DNA of 64,000 nucleotides. Origin: Streptomyces diastatochromogenes. GTDB lineage: Bacteria; Actinomycetota; Actinomycetes; Streptomycetales; Streptomycetaceae. Numbering within the stretch: position 1 is the stretch's first letter; the number at the start of each line of letters is the position of its first letter. Where the stretch lies: contig NZ_MCGQ01000010.1 of NCBI RefSeq assembly GCF_002242805.1, positions 62,001 to 126,000 of the forward strand. The letters are read 5' to 3'. The translations under genes and the position numbers were made by a program. Positions 48,924 through 61,035 of the stretch are shown here, in pieces. Under the pieces are notes generated by a model that was not told where the DNA came from, searched no databases, and saw only the letters and a list, made by a program, of their open reading frames with translations.

Positions 48924-50435
48924 TTGGAATCCATGACGGCGGCCGAACTTCAGGGCGCGTTCGGGCTGTCGAGCGCCGCGTGGGAACGGATCAGTTCGGA
49001 TCCGGACGTGGTCGAGCCGATCGACCCGCGGTACACCGACGGCGTCACGAAGTGGGCGGGGCAGGCGTTCGCCCGTTGGCTGGCCCGTCGGCACCCGGAG
49101 CTGGCCGAGGCCGTCCCCGCCCTGCTGCGTCCGGCGCCCGAGACCAAACCGCATTACCTGGAGGGCCGGTTCGCCGCATCCGACGAGGTGGGATACGACC
49201 GGGAACACTTCGCCGGGCTGTGGAGGACGGACGGCGGAGTCGTAGCGGTCGTCTACCCGCGCTCGCGGATCCGCGCGCCCCGCGATCTCCTCGAATTCCA
49301 CGACGGCGCCGCGACCGTCGTGGTCGTACAGTCCGACTACGACCTCTACGGCCCCGCCCTCGAAGCGATCGACCGCGCGCACCCCGATCTGCCGTACGAG
49401 CCCATGTGGTCGGACATCGCGTCCCACATCGGCACTCAGGTTCCCTGGTGGCCCTCCCAGTTGCGCAGGCCGGAGCACCTGACCGCTTGGCGGCCCGGCG
49501 ACGAGCAGACACCCGTGGCCGTGATCACCTGGCCCTCCTGGGAACCTCTGTACGAGCTGGCTCGAGCAGAGCCGGAAGGCTCACCCGTGCGCGGCGCCTG
49601 CTTCACCATCGGCCACGAGATGCGGACCCAGGCCGCCGATTGGGTCGAGCACGAGGTGACGCAGATCCTGGAGAAGAGGGGCGAGTTCGGCGGCCCCAAG
49701 AGTCCCCGGGCGACAGCCGAACGCGCCGCGATGGTCCTCCCGGCGGCCCCCGCGACCGAGGATCCCGGCCGGTCCGAGACCGTCCTGCCCGACATGGTCG
49801 TGCTGGGCCTGGCCGAGTTGTGCGCACGCGCCGACGACGCCGCGGTGGAGTGCCTGGAGCAGATCAGCATGTGGAGCGGCGAACACCTGCCGTTCGGTGG
49901 TGCCTTCAGCATCACACGCACCGGTGTCACCCGCGAGGGCGCGGAGTGGATCAACCGCCTGCGCCGCGTCAGCCCGACGGCGATTCACCGGGTGTGGACG
50001 CGGAACGAAGCTCCGGTGGGAACGTTCGTCGATCCCGTCACAGGCAGTCCGGTGGTGGCGTTCAAGGGGCGGTTCCTCTCCGGCGGCCATCGCGAGATCA
50101 GCTACCTCGGCAGCGCACCCAAGCGGCTGCCCGCCGGGTCGGTCCTGAAGGAGGTCGTCCTCGACGACCCGATCTGGGTCCGCACCACCAAGGGCGTCCT
50201 GTATCCCGCACCGAGCATGGACGCCCCCGGACTCTCCTGGGGCTACAGCGGATCGGGCCCCGGCACGCTGGCCCAGATCGTGGGCCGACTGCTCGACGAC
50301 GGGTCGGCCCACGCGGTCACGTACGGCACGGACCGCGACGAGGAACCGGGGCTGGAAGCCTTCTTCCAGATCAAGCACAAGCGGGGCACGCGCATACCGC
50401 GGCGGCAGCTCGAGCGCCTGCGCGCTTCGTCCTGA
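48924..50435 (+). CDS. 503-aa protein of unknown family, partner of a KAP-like NTPase
   Basis: Read from TTG 48924, which lies 8 nt after GGAGG (an ATG at 48933 is also in frame). I recognise no family. The N-terminal third has ELQGAFGLSSAAWERISSDP and FARWLARRHPELAEAVPALL. The middle is rich in Trp and Pro (PWWPSQLRRPEHLTAWRPGD, VAVITWPSWEPLYEL). The C-terminal part has SITRTGVTREGAEWINRLRR, VGTFVDPVTGSPVVAFKG and FLSGGHREISYLGSAPKRLP. It ends in a basic tail (KHKRGTRIPRRQLERLR). No signal peptide or membrane helix is seen. It is 37 bases upstream of the KAP-like gene, so the two form an operon. Confidence 0.8.
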   Translation: MESMTAAELQGAFGLSSAAWERISSDPDVVEPIDPRYTDGVTKWAGQAFARWLARRHPELAEAVPALLRPAPETKPHYLEGRFAASDEVGYDREHFAGLWRTDGGVVAVVYPRSRIRAPRDLLEFHDGAATVVVVQSDYDLYGPALEAIDRAHPDLPYEPMWSDIASHIGTQVPWWPSQLRRPEHLTAWRPGDEQTPVAVITWPSWEPLYELARAEPEGSPVRGACFTIGHEMRTQAADWVEHEVTQILEKRGEFGGPKSPRATAERAAMVLPAAPATEDPGRSETVLPDMVVLGLAELCARADDAAVECLEQISMWSGEHLPFGGAFSITRTGVTREGAEWINRLRRVSPTAIHRVWTRNEAPVGTFVDPVTGSPVVAFKGRFLSGGHREISYLGSAPKRLPAGSVLKEVVLDDPIWVRTTKGVLYPAPSMDAPGLSWGYSGSGPGTLAQIVGRLLDDGSAHAVTYGTDRDEEPGLEAFFQIKHKRGTRIPRRQLERLRASS

Positions 50436-50472
50436 CACCGGATCCGCCCGCCCTCCGAAAGGTCGCCACAGA

Positions 50473-53286
50473 ATGCCGGGACGCCACCGGACCGCACCAT
50501 GGCAGGTCGCCGATCACTTCGCGTACGAGCGAGAGGCGACGGCGTACGACGCCGTGCTCGGCGTCTGTCTGACCCAGCCCTCGATCGCGCGCAGACTGGG
50601 CAAGAGGCCGCAGGCCAACGCGGAGAACGTACGCGCCAACATGCTGACGGAGGCGAACGTCCGGCGAGCCCTCGAGCCCTGCCTGGAGCACCAGCGGCGC
50701 TTCCGTGGCGCGCTGCGCCGGTACGAAACCGCCAGGACGCGGATGGACTATCTGCACGATCCGCCGTCCCCGGAGACGTTCGTCCTCGGCCTGCTCACGC
50801 TGGTCTTCCTCCTCGTTCTCGTCCTGGCACCCTGGACCTACGTCGCCGGCATGGCGTTCCTGCCGGCCGTGGCCGCGTTCGCCGTTTTCCGCAACCCCCT
50901 GTGGCGGATGCACGTGCGCCACAACACGGGTGAGCTCCTGATGAGGTCGGTCATGCCCGTCCACGAACGGCTGGCCGACTCCAGGGAGCAGACCTGGCGA
51001 CGGGAACTCCAGGCCAGGGGCGTGGGCCCGTTGATGGAGCGGGTGGTCGAGGCGCTCCTGGGCGAGGACAGCGACTCCCTGCTCCTCCCGGACGGTTACG
51101 AGGGGCTGCGCTCGCCCCGGAACCGGCAGTACGTGATCGACAACGAGGCCTACCGGCGCCTTGCCCGGAAGGTGGCCCAGCGCGAGGGCGGCACGATCGC
51201 CGTCAGCGGGCCGCGCGGTGCGGGCAAGTCGACGCTGCTGGAGCACTGCGCGGAGGAGGCCGACTTCTCGGTCCTCGTCCAGGCACCCGCCACCTATGCG
51301 CCGAACGAGTTCCTGCTGTCCCTGTTCATCGAGGTCTGCGAGCGGTACCTCCGGGACAGCGACTACGACGTTCCCGAGTTCGCCCGGCTGTCGACGGTCA
51401 GCAGGGTCGTGCGCCGGCTCGCTCCGGTCGTCCGGCGCGTGGTGCGGTTTCTCTGCTTCGCCCTGCCGGCGGCCGCGCTGGTCGTGCTCGGGCTGGCGGC
51501 CGCAGCCCGGTCGGCGGGGCAGCGCTATGAGGACGCCGTACGCCAGCACGCACAGAATCTCTGGACCGGTGTGGCCGGTGCCGCGCAGGACGTGTGGCGC
51601 GGTGAGCGGGTGGGCGCGGCCCTGGCGCTCGTTCTCCTCGGCGTGCTGGTCTGGCGGCTGCGCCGGTGGGGCCGGTGGGGTGCGTTGCTCGAACGGCTCC
51701 GGATGCTGTTCGCCATGGTCGGCGGTGGCCTGCTCGTGCTCGCGGCACCTGTCTCGCTGTTCTTCGATCCTGGCATCCGGCAGGGCTGGCGGGGAGTGAT
51801 GGACGGAGCGCCCCTACCGACCCTGCTCCTGGGGCTCGGTGTGCTTCTCGCCCTCGGCATAGAGACGGGCCCGCGCTGGACCGTCGGCCCGATCGTCCTC
51901 GCCGGCAGGCCCATCTTCGCCTGGCTCCTCGTCGGCGACCTGATCCTGGCCTACCGGACTCCCCCGGTCCACGCGATGGTGACCGACAGCGGCAATCCGC
52001 TCCGCCTGGCGTGCCTGCTGCTCGGTCTGCTGCTCCTCAGGACCGGCCGGTGGACGCTGCCCCAGCCCGAGCCGCCCCTGGTCACGCGCTGCCGCAACCA
52101 GCTCTACCGCCTCCAGACGGTGCAGACCTCGTCCTTCGCGGTGACCAGCGGCCCGCCCGCGCTGGTGTCGGCCCACACCTCGTCGCTGTCCACCGTCCCG
52201 CCCGCCCTGCCCGCGCTGGTCTCCGACTTCCGGGAGTTGCTGACGAGCATCGCCCAGGAGCGGTACGCCAGGAACGGCCGGGTCGTCATCGCCATCGACG
52301 AGGTGGACCGGCTCGGAACGGACACCCAGGCCCTGGCGTTCCTCGCGGAGATCAAAGCGATCCTGGGCGTGCCGCACGTCCACTACCTGATCTCGGTGGC
52401 CGAGGACGTCGGCGCGTCCTTCGTGCGCCGCGGGCTGCCGCACCGCGGGGTGACGGACAGTTCGCTGGACGACATCGTCCACGTGCAGCCCTGCACGCTC
52501 GCCGAGTCCAAGAGCATCCTCGAACGGCGCGCGAAGGAGTTGCTGGAGCCGTACAGCCTGCTGGCGCACGCGCTCTCGGGCGGGATACCCCGCGACCTGA
52601 TCCGCTACGGCCTGCGGATCATGGAGATCGAGGAGAAGACGCGGTTCTTCGAACTGACCGACATCTCCCGGCAGATGATCCTGGAGGAGCTGGCCGAGAC
52701 GCTGGCCGGATTCCGTACGCTGCTCGGCAAGCAGCAGTGGACGCGTGAGACGAGTGAGGTGCTGCTGACCTTCCGCGGACTGATGGACCATTTCCGGCAC
52801 CTTTGCCCGTGCCCGTCCACGGAACTGCACGGTGCACTGCGGCACGTGGCCTTCTACGACCTGGAGCGGCAGCTGGGGAGCGCCGCCCAGGACGTCCCGG
52901 ACGAGGTCTGCCGGCTGATCGACGAGGCGTCGGCGTACGTCCTGTTCTCCCTCACCCTGCTGGATGTGTTCGGCACCCCCGACTTCGCGCGCCGCAGGAC
53001 CGCGGCCGCGCTGCGTACCGACGGTGACCCGGACCTGCTGGCACAGGCACGGCAGGAACTGGCGGGATCGCCCTACAGCGCGCGTTCCCTGATCATGGCG
53101 ATCAGAGCCGCCTGGCGGGTCCCGCACCACGCCGGCGGGACCGTCCCGGCGATCCCCCGGCCGCGCAGTTCCCCCTGCCCTCTGCACACGGACTCCGACG
53201 CCCCGGACGAGCCCGGAAGTGACGGGAGAGCCAGGTCACAGCCAGAAGGAGGGCAACGTCACAGCCCTCGGCCTGCTGTCACTTGA
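50473..53286 (+). CDS. KAP-like membrane P-loop NTPase
   Basis: This 937-aa protein has Walker A SGPRGAGKSTLLE near residue 245 and Walker B RVVIAIDEVDRLGTD near 605. Hydrophobic helices lie at about 102-137 and, as a large block, between the two Walker motifs (about 318-345, 380-395, 412-430, 445-465, 475-520). This insertion of membrane segments between Walker A and B is the architecture of KAP NTPases, which include the phage-exclusion protein PifA. After Walker B come sensor-like LISVAEDVGASFVRRGL and a helical domain with the SGGIPRDLIRYGLRI motif. The C-terminal 60 residues are Pro/Ser-rich. It is co-oriented with the 503-aa gene; function unknown. Confidence 0.8.
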   Translation: MPGRHRTAPWQVADHFAYEREATAYDAVLGVCLTQPSIARRLGKRPQANAENVRANMLTEANVRRALEPCLEHQRRFRGALRRYETARTRMDYLHDPPSPETFVLGLLTLVFLLVLVLAPWTYVAGMAFLPAVAAFAVFRNPLWRMHVRHNTGELLMRSVMPVHERLADSREQTWRRELQARGVGPLMERVVEALLGEDSDSLLLPDGYEGLRSPRNRQYVIDNEAYRRLARKVAQREGGTIAVSGPRGAGKSTLLEHCAEEADFSVLVQAPATYAPNEFLLSLFIEVCERYLRDSDYDVPEFARLSTVSRVVRRLAPVVRRVVRFLCFALPAAALVVLGLAAAARSAGQRYEDAVRQHAQNLWTGVAGAAQDVWRGERVGAALALVLLGVLVWRLRRWGRWGALLERLRMLFAMVGGGLLVLAAPVSLFFDPGIRQGWRGVMDGAPLPTLLLGLGVLLALGIETGPRWTVGPIVLAGRPIFAWLLVGDLILAYRTPPVHAMVTDSGNPLRLACLLLGLLLLRTGRWTLPQPEPPLVTRCRNQLYRLQTVQTSSFAVTSGPPALVSAHTSSLSTVPPALPALVSDFRELLTSIAQERYARNGRVVIAIDEVDRLGTDTQALAFLAEIKAILGVPHVHYLISVAEDVGASFVRRGLPHRGVTDSSLDDIVHVQPCTLAESKSILERRAKELLEPYSLLAHALSGGIPRDLIRYGLRIMEIEEKTRFFELTDISRQMILEELAETLAGFRTLLGKQQWTRETSEVLLTFRGLMDHFRHLCPCPSTELHGALRHVAFYDLERQLGSAAQDVPDEVCRLIDEASAYVLFSLTLLDVFGTPDFARRRTAAALRTDGDPDLLAQARQELAGSPYSARSLIMAIRAAWRVPHHAGGTVPAIPRPRSSPCPLHTDSDAPDEPGSDGRARSQPEGGQRHSPRPAVT

Positions 53287-53309
53287 GCGCCCTGACCTAA
53301 CATCCGAGC

Positions 53310-55114
53310 ATGACGGTCCTGCCTGACGACGGGCTCCCACTGGCCGCCGAGTTCCCTGACGCGACACACGAGCAGTGGCAACGCCTGGTCGAGGGTGTGC
53401 TGCGCAAGTCGGGCAAGGAAGTCTCGGGCGCGGCAGCTGAGGACGCTCTGTCCACCACGCTCGAGGACGGGCTGCGTACCCGGCCGCTGTACACCGCGCG
53501 CGATGACGCGCCCGACCCCGGTCTGCCCGGCTTCGCCCCGTTCGTGCGCGGCGGCCGCCCCGAGGGCAACACCGCGGGCGGCTGGGACGTACGGCAGCGG
53601 CACGCGACGCTCGCCGACGGGGCGGTCCTGGCGGACCTGGAGAACGGCGTCACCTCGCTCTGGCTGGTCGTGGGCGAGGGCGGCATCCCCGTGTCCGGCG
53701 TCGCGCGCGCCCTCGATGGCGTCTACCTCGACCTGGCCCCGGTCGTCCTGGACGCCGGCCGTGACGTGGAGGCCGCCGCGGCCGAGCTGCTGCGGCTGTA
53801 CGAGGAGCGGGGCGTCGACCCGGAGGCCGTGCGCGGCAACCTCGGCGGCGACCCGCTGGGGTACGAGGCCCGCACGGGCGAGGCCCAGGACTTCGCGCCC
53901 TTCGCCGCGCTGGCCCGGCGGACCGCCGAGCAGTACCCGGGCCTGCGCACGCTGACCGTGGACGCGCTGCCGTACCACGAGGCGGGCGGCTCGGCCGCGC
54001 AGGAGCTGGGCGCGTCCCTCGCCACCGGTGTGGCCTATCTGCGGGAGCTGACCGAGGCCGGTCTCACGGTCGAAGCGGCCTGTGGGCAGCTGGAGTTCCG
54101 GTACGCGGCCACCGCCGACCAGTTCCTGACCATCGCCAAGCTGCGCGCGGCGCGCCGGCTGTGGGCGCGGGTGGCCGAGGTGTCCGGTGCGCCCGGCGCG
54201 GGTGCGCAGGTGCAGCACGCGGTGACCTCGCCGGTGATGCTGACCCGCCGCGACCCGTGGGTGAACATGCTCCGTACGACGATCGCGACGCTGGCCGCCG
54301 GGGTGGGCGGCGCCGACTCCGTCACCGTGCTGCCGTTCGACCACGCGCTCGGCCTGCCGGACGCGTTCGCCCGCCGTATCGCGCGCAACACCTCCACGAT
54401 CCTGGTCGAGGAGTCCCACCTGGCCCGGGTCATCGACCCGGCGGGCGGCTCCTGGTACGTCGAGCAGCTCACCGACGAACTCGCCCGGGCCGCCTGGGAG
54501 TTCTTCCGCTCGATCGAGCGCGACGGCGGACAGGCGGCCGTACTGCGCTCCGGCCGGATCCGTACGGACCTGGCGGCGACCTGGGCCGAGCGCTCCAAGA
54601 AGCTCGCCAAGCGGCGCGAACCCATCACCGGTGTCAGCGAGTTCCCGTTCCTCGCCGAGAAGCCGGTGGAGCGCGAGCCCGCGCCCGAGCCGCCGTCCGG
54701 CGGGCTGCCCCGGGTGCGCCGGGACGAGGCGTACGAGGCGCTGCGCGCCCGCTCCGACGCCCACCTGGCCGCGACCGGCTCCCGCCCCCGGATCTTCCTG
54801 GCCACCCTGGGCTCGGCCGCCGAGTTCACCGCGCGCTCGACCTTCGCCGCCAACCTCTTCCAGGCGGGCGGCATCGAGCCGGTCACGGAGGGCACCTTCG
54901 AGGACAGCGGCGCGACCGAGGCCGTGGTGTGCTCCAGCGACGCGCAGTACGCCGAACAGGCCGAGCGGACGGCCGAGTCGCTGAAGGCGGCCGGGGCCCG
55001 GCACGTGGTCCTCGCGGGCCGGGGCGACTACGCCGGCATCGACTCGTACGTCTTCGCGGGCTGCGACGCAGTGGACGTGTTGTCCGCGACCCTCGATCGC
55101 ATGGGAGTGTCCTG

Positions 55115-55115
<1 letters not shown>
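53310..55115 (+). CDS. mutA: Methylmalonyl-CoA mutase small (beta) subunit
   Basis: This 601-aa protein follows MutA closely: [23 protein letters not shown] at the N-terminus, [23 protein letters not shown] region, the TIM-barrel [10 protein letters not shown], and a degenerate cobalamin-like C-terminal domain ([29 protein letters not shown]). The small subunit does not bind B12, consistent with the lack of a DxHxxG motif here. With MutB it isomerises methylmalonyl-CoA and succinyl-CoA. Its stop overlaps the mutB ATG (TGATG). The upstream gene ends only 23 bases before, so the mut promoter probably lies inside that gene's 3' end. Confidence 0.95.
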
Positions 55116-57289
<2,174 letters not shown>

Positions 57290-57294
57290 TCCGC

Positions 57295-58299
57295 ATGGCA
57301 GCGATCGATCTCGACACGTATGTGAAGGGTGTGCTCGACGGGAAGCGGGCCCTGGTGGCCCGCGCCATCACGCTCGTCGAGTCCACCCGGCCCCAGCACC
57401 GGGCGCTGGCGCAGGAGTTGCTCACCGAGCTGCTCCCGCACAGCGGCCGGGCGCGGCGGATCGGCATCAGCGGGGTGCCGGGCGTGGGCAAGTCGACGTT
57501 CATCGACGCGTTCGGCACGCTGCTGACCTCGCAGGGCCACCGGGTGGCCGTACTCGCCGTGGACCCGTCCTCCACCCGGACCGGCGGCTCGATCCTCGGC
57601 GACAAGACCCGCATGGAACGCCTGGCGGTGGACCCGAACGCCTTCGTACGGCCCTCCCCCAGCGCGGGCACGCTGGGCGGGGTCGCCAAGGCCACCCGCG
57701 AGTCCATGGTGGTGATGGAGGCGGCGGGCTACGACGTGATCCTCGTCGAGACCGTCGGCGTCGGCCAGTCCGAGACCGCGGTCGCCGACATGGTCGACTC
57801 CTTCCTGCTCCTGACCCTGGCCCGCACCGGTGACCAGCTCCAGGGCATCAAGAAGGGCGTCCTGGAGCTGGCCGACGTCATCGCCGTCAACAAGGCCGAC
57901 GGCCCCCATGAGCGCGACGCCCGCGCCGCCGCCCGTGAATTGGCGGGTGCGCTGCGCCTGATGCACGGCAAGGACGCGTTCTGGAATCCGCCGGTGCTGA
58001 GCTGCAGCGCCCGCGAGTCGTCCGGTCTGGACGTGGTGTGGGAACGGCTGGAACAGCACCGCACGCTCCTCGATTCCACCGGCCGGCTCACCGCCAAGCG
58101 GCGGGACCAGCAGGTCGACTGGGCCTGGTCGATGGTCCGCGACGACCTCCTGGGCCGCCTGCACGCGCACCCGGGTGTTCGCGAGGCCGCCCCCACCCTC
58201 GAACAGCAGGTCAGGGACGGCACGTTGACGGCGACACTGGCGGCGGAACGCATCCTGGCGGCGTTCGAGGGAGGGCCGGCTTCGGCAGCCGACGGGTGA
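57295..58299 (+). CDS. meaB: MeaB, G3E GTPase chaperone of methylmalonyl-CoA mutase
   Basis: This 334-aa protein has the P-loop [39 protein letters not shown], the switch ETVGVGQSE, and the base motif NKAD, all typical of MeaB/ArgK GTPases. It gates B12 delivery and protects the mutase from inactivation. It follows mutB by 6 bases, so the three genes form one operon. Confidence 0.95.
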   Translation: MAAIDLDTYVKGVLDGKRALVARAITLVESTRPQHRALAQELLTELLPHSGRARRIGISGVPGVGKSTFIDAFGTLLTSQGHRVAVLAVDPSSTRTGGSILGDKTRMERLAVDPNAFVRPSPSAGTLGGVAKATRESMVVMEAAGYDVILVETVGVGQSETAVADMVDSFLLLTLARTGDQLQGIKKGVLELADVIAVNKADGPHERDARAAARELAGALRLMHGKDAFWNPPVLSCSARESSGLDVVWERLEQHRTLLDSTGRLTAKRRDQQVDWAWSMVRDDLLGRLHAHPGVREAAPTLEQQVRDGTLTATLAAERILAAFEGGPASAADG

Positions 58300-58305
58300 A
58301 GCCTC

Positions 58306-59112
58306 TCAGCGTGGCGCGATGTGGAAGTCGAAGGCGAGCGTCCCGGGGTCGAGGGCCGTCGCTCCGCCGTCGACGGTGAGTACGGCGCCGTTGACGTACG
58401 ACGCCGCCGGGGACAGCAGCCAGCTGATCGCCTCCGCGATCTCCCGCGGCTCGCCCGGCCGCCCCAGGGGCAGCAGCCTGGTCGCCTCCTCGTAGGCGGC
58501 CTCCAGGCCCCCGCCGCCCAGGTCCGTGTCCTCGGCGAAGCGGGCCATGCGCCGGTCGGCCATCTCGCTGCGCACCCAGCTGGGGCAGACGATGTTGGCA
58601 CGCACCCCTTGCCGCCCGTAGTCGACGGCGACGGAACGGCAGAGCTGGAGCAGGGCCGCCTTGGAGGTGGCGTACGGGGCGTTGCTCGTGCCGTTGCGCA
58701 GTGCGGAGACCGAGGCGACGCCGACGACCGCCCCTCGGCTCTCCAGCAGGTGCGGGATCGCCGCGCGCAGCAGGAGCAGCGGGCCGGTGACGTTGGTGCG
58801 CATCACCTCGTCCCAGTCCGCCAGGGACAGGTCACCCACCGCTCCGCCGCGCCCGATGCCCGCGTTGAGCACCAGCCCGTCGAGCCGTCCGTGCGCGGCC
58901 AGAGCGGCCTGGACGAGACGCTCGGCCGCCGTCGGATCCCCGACGTCGGCGGGATGGGCGAGGGCCCCGGTCTCCCGCTCGACGCGCCGCAGGGGTTCGG
59001 CCCGCCGACCGGAGACGACCACCTGGTGCCCCTCCTCGGACAGCAGTCGGGCGGTGGCCTCCCCGATGCCCGTACCTCCGCCGGTCACGATGACAACGCG
59101 CTTGTCCGACAC
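58306..59112 (-). CDS. Short-chain dehydrogenase/reductase
   Basis: This 268-aa protein starts at GTG 59112 (VSDKRVVIVTGGGTGIGEAT). SDR motifs are complete: TGGGTGIG nucleotide site, NAGIGRGG, catalytic Ser in GVASVSALRNGTSNAPYATSKAAL with Tyr and Lys in YATSK. The C-terminus contains ISWLLSPAASYVNGAVLTVDGG. It reduces or oxidises a carbonyl or alcohol of unknown identity. It converges with meaB at 7 bases; there is no room for a terminator, so transcripts may overlap. Confidence 0.9.
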   Translation of the reverse strand: MSDKRVVIVTGGGTGIGEATARLLSEEGHQVVVSGRRAEPLRRVERETGALAHPADVGDPTAAERLVQAALAAHGRLDGLVLNAGIGRGGAVGDLSLADWDEVMRTNVTGPLLLLRAAIPHLLESRGAVVGVASVSALRNGTSNAPYATSKAALLQLCRSVAVDYGRQGVRANIVCPSWVRSEMADRRMARFAEDTDLGGGGLEAAYEEATRLLPLGRPGEPREIAEAISWLLSPAASYVNGAVLTVDGGATALDPGTLAFDFHIAPR

Positions 59113-59156
59113 CGAAGTTCAGCCCCCTCAGCCGAGATCACACAGCGCGTCCGAGC

Positions 59157-59906
59157 CTAGGGGGTGTCCGGGTAGGTCAGCGGCTCGGGTGGGGTGAGGT
59201 CGAGGAGGGCTGTGTAGCGGGCGAGTTGGACGGAGGCGTTGAGCATCGCGAGGCCTCGGACGGTCAGGCGTTGCCGCCAGTCGTCGAGGGCGGCGGACAG
59301 CGCCTGGGTGCCGCCGGCGGTGCGGATCTGCTGGACCACGGTGGAGATCTGGTCCAGCTGATAGCCGCCGCGCCGGAGGAGGTGGGCCAGTTCGGCGTCG
59401 CGGATGTCGGGGGCGCCGTACGTGCGGTGTCCGGTGACCGGGGCGCGGTCGGGGACGAGGATGCCCGCCGCTTCCCAGTTGCGGAGGGTCGCCGCGGTGA
59501 CGCCCAGGCGGTGCGCCAGTTCGCCGATGCTGAAGGTCTCGCTGCTCACCGGTGCCTGCGCGGCGGTGTCCGGGTTGGTGGTCAGGTGCGCGACGGCCTC
59601 TCCTACCGCGTCCAGGGTGCCGCGGTCGCGCAGCAGTTGGGCGTGACTGCGGTCGACGGCCGTGAGAGCCGCGTCGAGTGCGCCCGTGTTGAGCGCCCTC
59701 ATGATCTGCCCGCTCACGGCGTAACCGTGCGCCGGGATGAGCGCCAGATAGGCACGCAGGGCCGCCGCGTGCGCCTCGGTGTAGACCCGGTAGCCGGACG
59801 CCGTGCGTTCGGCGAGCGGGATGCACCCGTCCCGCTCGTAGTTGCGGACCGCCTGGGTCGAGATGCCGTGCTCACGGGCCAGGTCGGTGGGGCGCAGGTG
59901 ATCCAT
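59157..59906 (-). CDS. TioE-type regulator with two MerR helix-turn-helix domains
   Basis: This 249-aa protein has two MerR DNA-binding modules. The first (about residues 3-55) reads HLRPTDLAREHGISTQAVRN, ERDGCIPLAERTASGYRVYT; the second (about 123-190) reads SIGELAHRLGVTAATLRNWE, GILVPDRAPVTGHRTYGAPD. This duplication is characteristic of TioE-family regulators found near DrrAB exporters. Divergent drrA starts 130 bp away and the sequence GGTTTGAGACTTTAGCG overlaps the regulator's own ATG region (59907-59923). The same sequence occurs before the erythromycin-esterase-like gene. It probably activates the exporter and the esterase-like gene when a toxic compound binds. Confidence 0.9.
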   Translation of the reverse strand: MDHLRPTDLAREHGISTQAVRNYERDGCIPLAERTASGYRVYTEAHAAALRAYLALIPAHGYAVSGQIMRALNTGALDAALTAVDRSHAQLLRDRGTLDAVGEAVAHLTTNPDTAAQAPVSSETFSIGELAHRLGVTAATLRNWEAAGILVPDRAPVTGHRTYGAPDIRDAELAHLLRRGGYQLDQISTVVQQIRTAGGTQALSAALDDWRQRLTVRGLAMLNASVQLARYTALLDLTPPEPLTYPDTP

Positions 59907-59923
59907 GGTTTGAGACTTTAGCG
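59907..59923. promoter_or_regulatory. TTGAGAC-type regulator site next to the TioE-like gene start
   Basis: GGTTTGAGACTTTAGCG lies immediately upstream of the regulator's ATG on its transcription side. GGTTTGAGACTTTCCAGCG recurs at 61890-61908, and TTGAGAC also occurs at 61972-61978. Such a site directly at its own start fits autorepression, perhaps with leaderless transcription. Confidence 0.55.
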
Positions 59924-60036
59924 CAGTAATGCAGGGGCTTTTCTTACAAAGTTTCCATCGGGATTGCAGGTATACGCTTGAGCATCAGGAGCAGGGAAGT
60001 TCTGAAATCGTCTCAGCTCGGAAAGGAATCCGGTAA

Positions 60037-61035
60037 ATGCCGGCAGCGATCGAAGTGGCTGGACTGTGCAAGAGCTTCGGCTCGGTGATGGCACTCGACC
60101 ACCTTGAACTCACGGTGCCGGAGGGCACCGTGCACGGTCTGCTCGGCCCCAACGGCGCGGGCAAGACGACCACGGTCCGCCTCCTGAGCACCCTGATCAG
60201 CCCGGACGACGGGACGGCCGAGGTGTTCGGCATCGACGTCCGCAGCGACCCACGGCGCGTACGGTCCATCATCGGCCTCACCGGTCAGTACGCGGCGGTC
60301 GACCAGTTACTCACCGGGCGCGAGAACCTGCACATGATCGGCAGGCTGTTCCGGCTGTCCAAGTCCGACAGCAGGGCACGCGCGAGCGAACTGCTGGAGC
60401 GCTTCGATCTGGGCCAGGCCGCCGACCGGCAGACGAAGACGTACTCGGGCGGCATGCGCCGCAGGCTCGACCTCGCCGCGAGCCTGATGGCACGCCCCAG
60501 GCTCATCTTCCTCGACGAGCCGACCACCGGCCTGGACCCGCGCAGCCGCATGGCGGTGTGGCAGATGGTGCGCGAACTGGTCGCCGAGGGCACCACCGTG
60601 CTGCTCACGACGCAGTATCTGGAGGAGGCGGACCAGCTCGCCGACTCACTGTCCGTCATCGACCAGGGCAGGGTCATCGCCGGCGGCACGCCGGACGAGC
60701 TGAAGGCGCAGGTGGGCCAGGACTGGGTCGGCATCACGCTCATCGACGGCGCCGCCCTGGAGGAGACCACGAGACTCCTGCGGGAGCGGCTGGGCACCGA
60801 GCCGGTCGCCGACCCGGAGACGCTGGTGGTCCACGCACCGCTGGCCGACGGCGGCACGCTGCCCGATCTCCTGCATCTGCTCAAGGGCTCCGGTGTCGCG
60901 ATCGCCAACGTGGCGGTCCGCCGCCCCACCCTCGACGACGTGTTCCTCGCCGTCACCGGTCGTTCCGCCGAGCACAGGACCGACCAGCGGAACAGCGGGA
61001 AGGACACCAACGGGAAGGACACCGAGCGGTCATGA
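60037..61035 (+). CDS. DrrA-type ABC exporter ATP-binding protein
   Basis: This 332-aa protein starts at ATG 60037 behind GGAAAGGAA. Walker A GPNGAGKTT (about residues 37-45), signature YSGGMRRRLDLAASLMAR, Walker B LIFLDEPTTGLDP and the C-terminal DUF4162 domain (VAVRRPTLDDVFLAVTGR) are those of daunorubicin-resistance DrrA-type proteins. It energises export of hydrophobic drugs with the DrrB-type permease encoded next (ATGA overlap). Regulated probably by the divergent TioE-like protein. Confidence 0.95.
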   Translation: MPAAIEVAGLCKSFGSVMALDHLELTVPEGTVHGLLGPNGAGKTTTVRLLSTLISPDDGTAEVFGIDVRSDPRRVRSIIGLTGQYAAVDQLLTGRENLHMIGRLFRLSKSDSRARASELLERFDLGQAADRQTKTYSGGMRRRLDLAASLMARPRLIFLDEPTTGLDPRSRMAVWQMVRELVAEGTTVLLTTQYLEEADQLADSLSVIDQGRVIAGGTPDELKAQVGQDWVGITLIDGAALEETTRLLRERLGTEPVADPETLVVHAPLADGGTLPDLLHLLKGSGVAIANVAVRRPTLDDVFLAVTGRSAEHRTDQRNSGKDTNGKDTERS

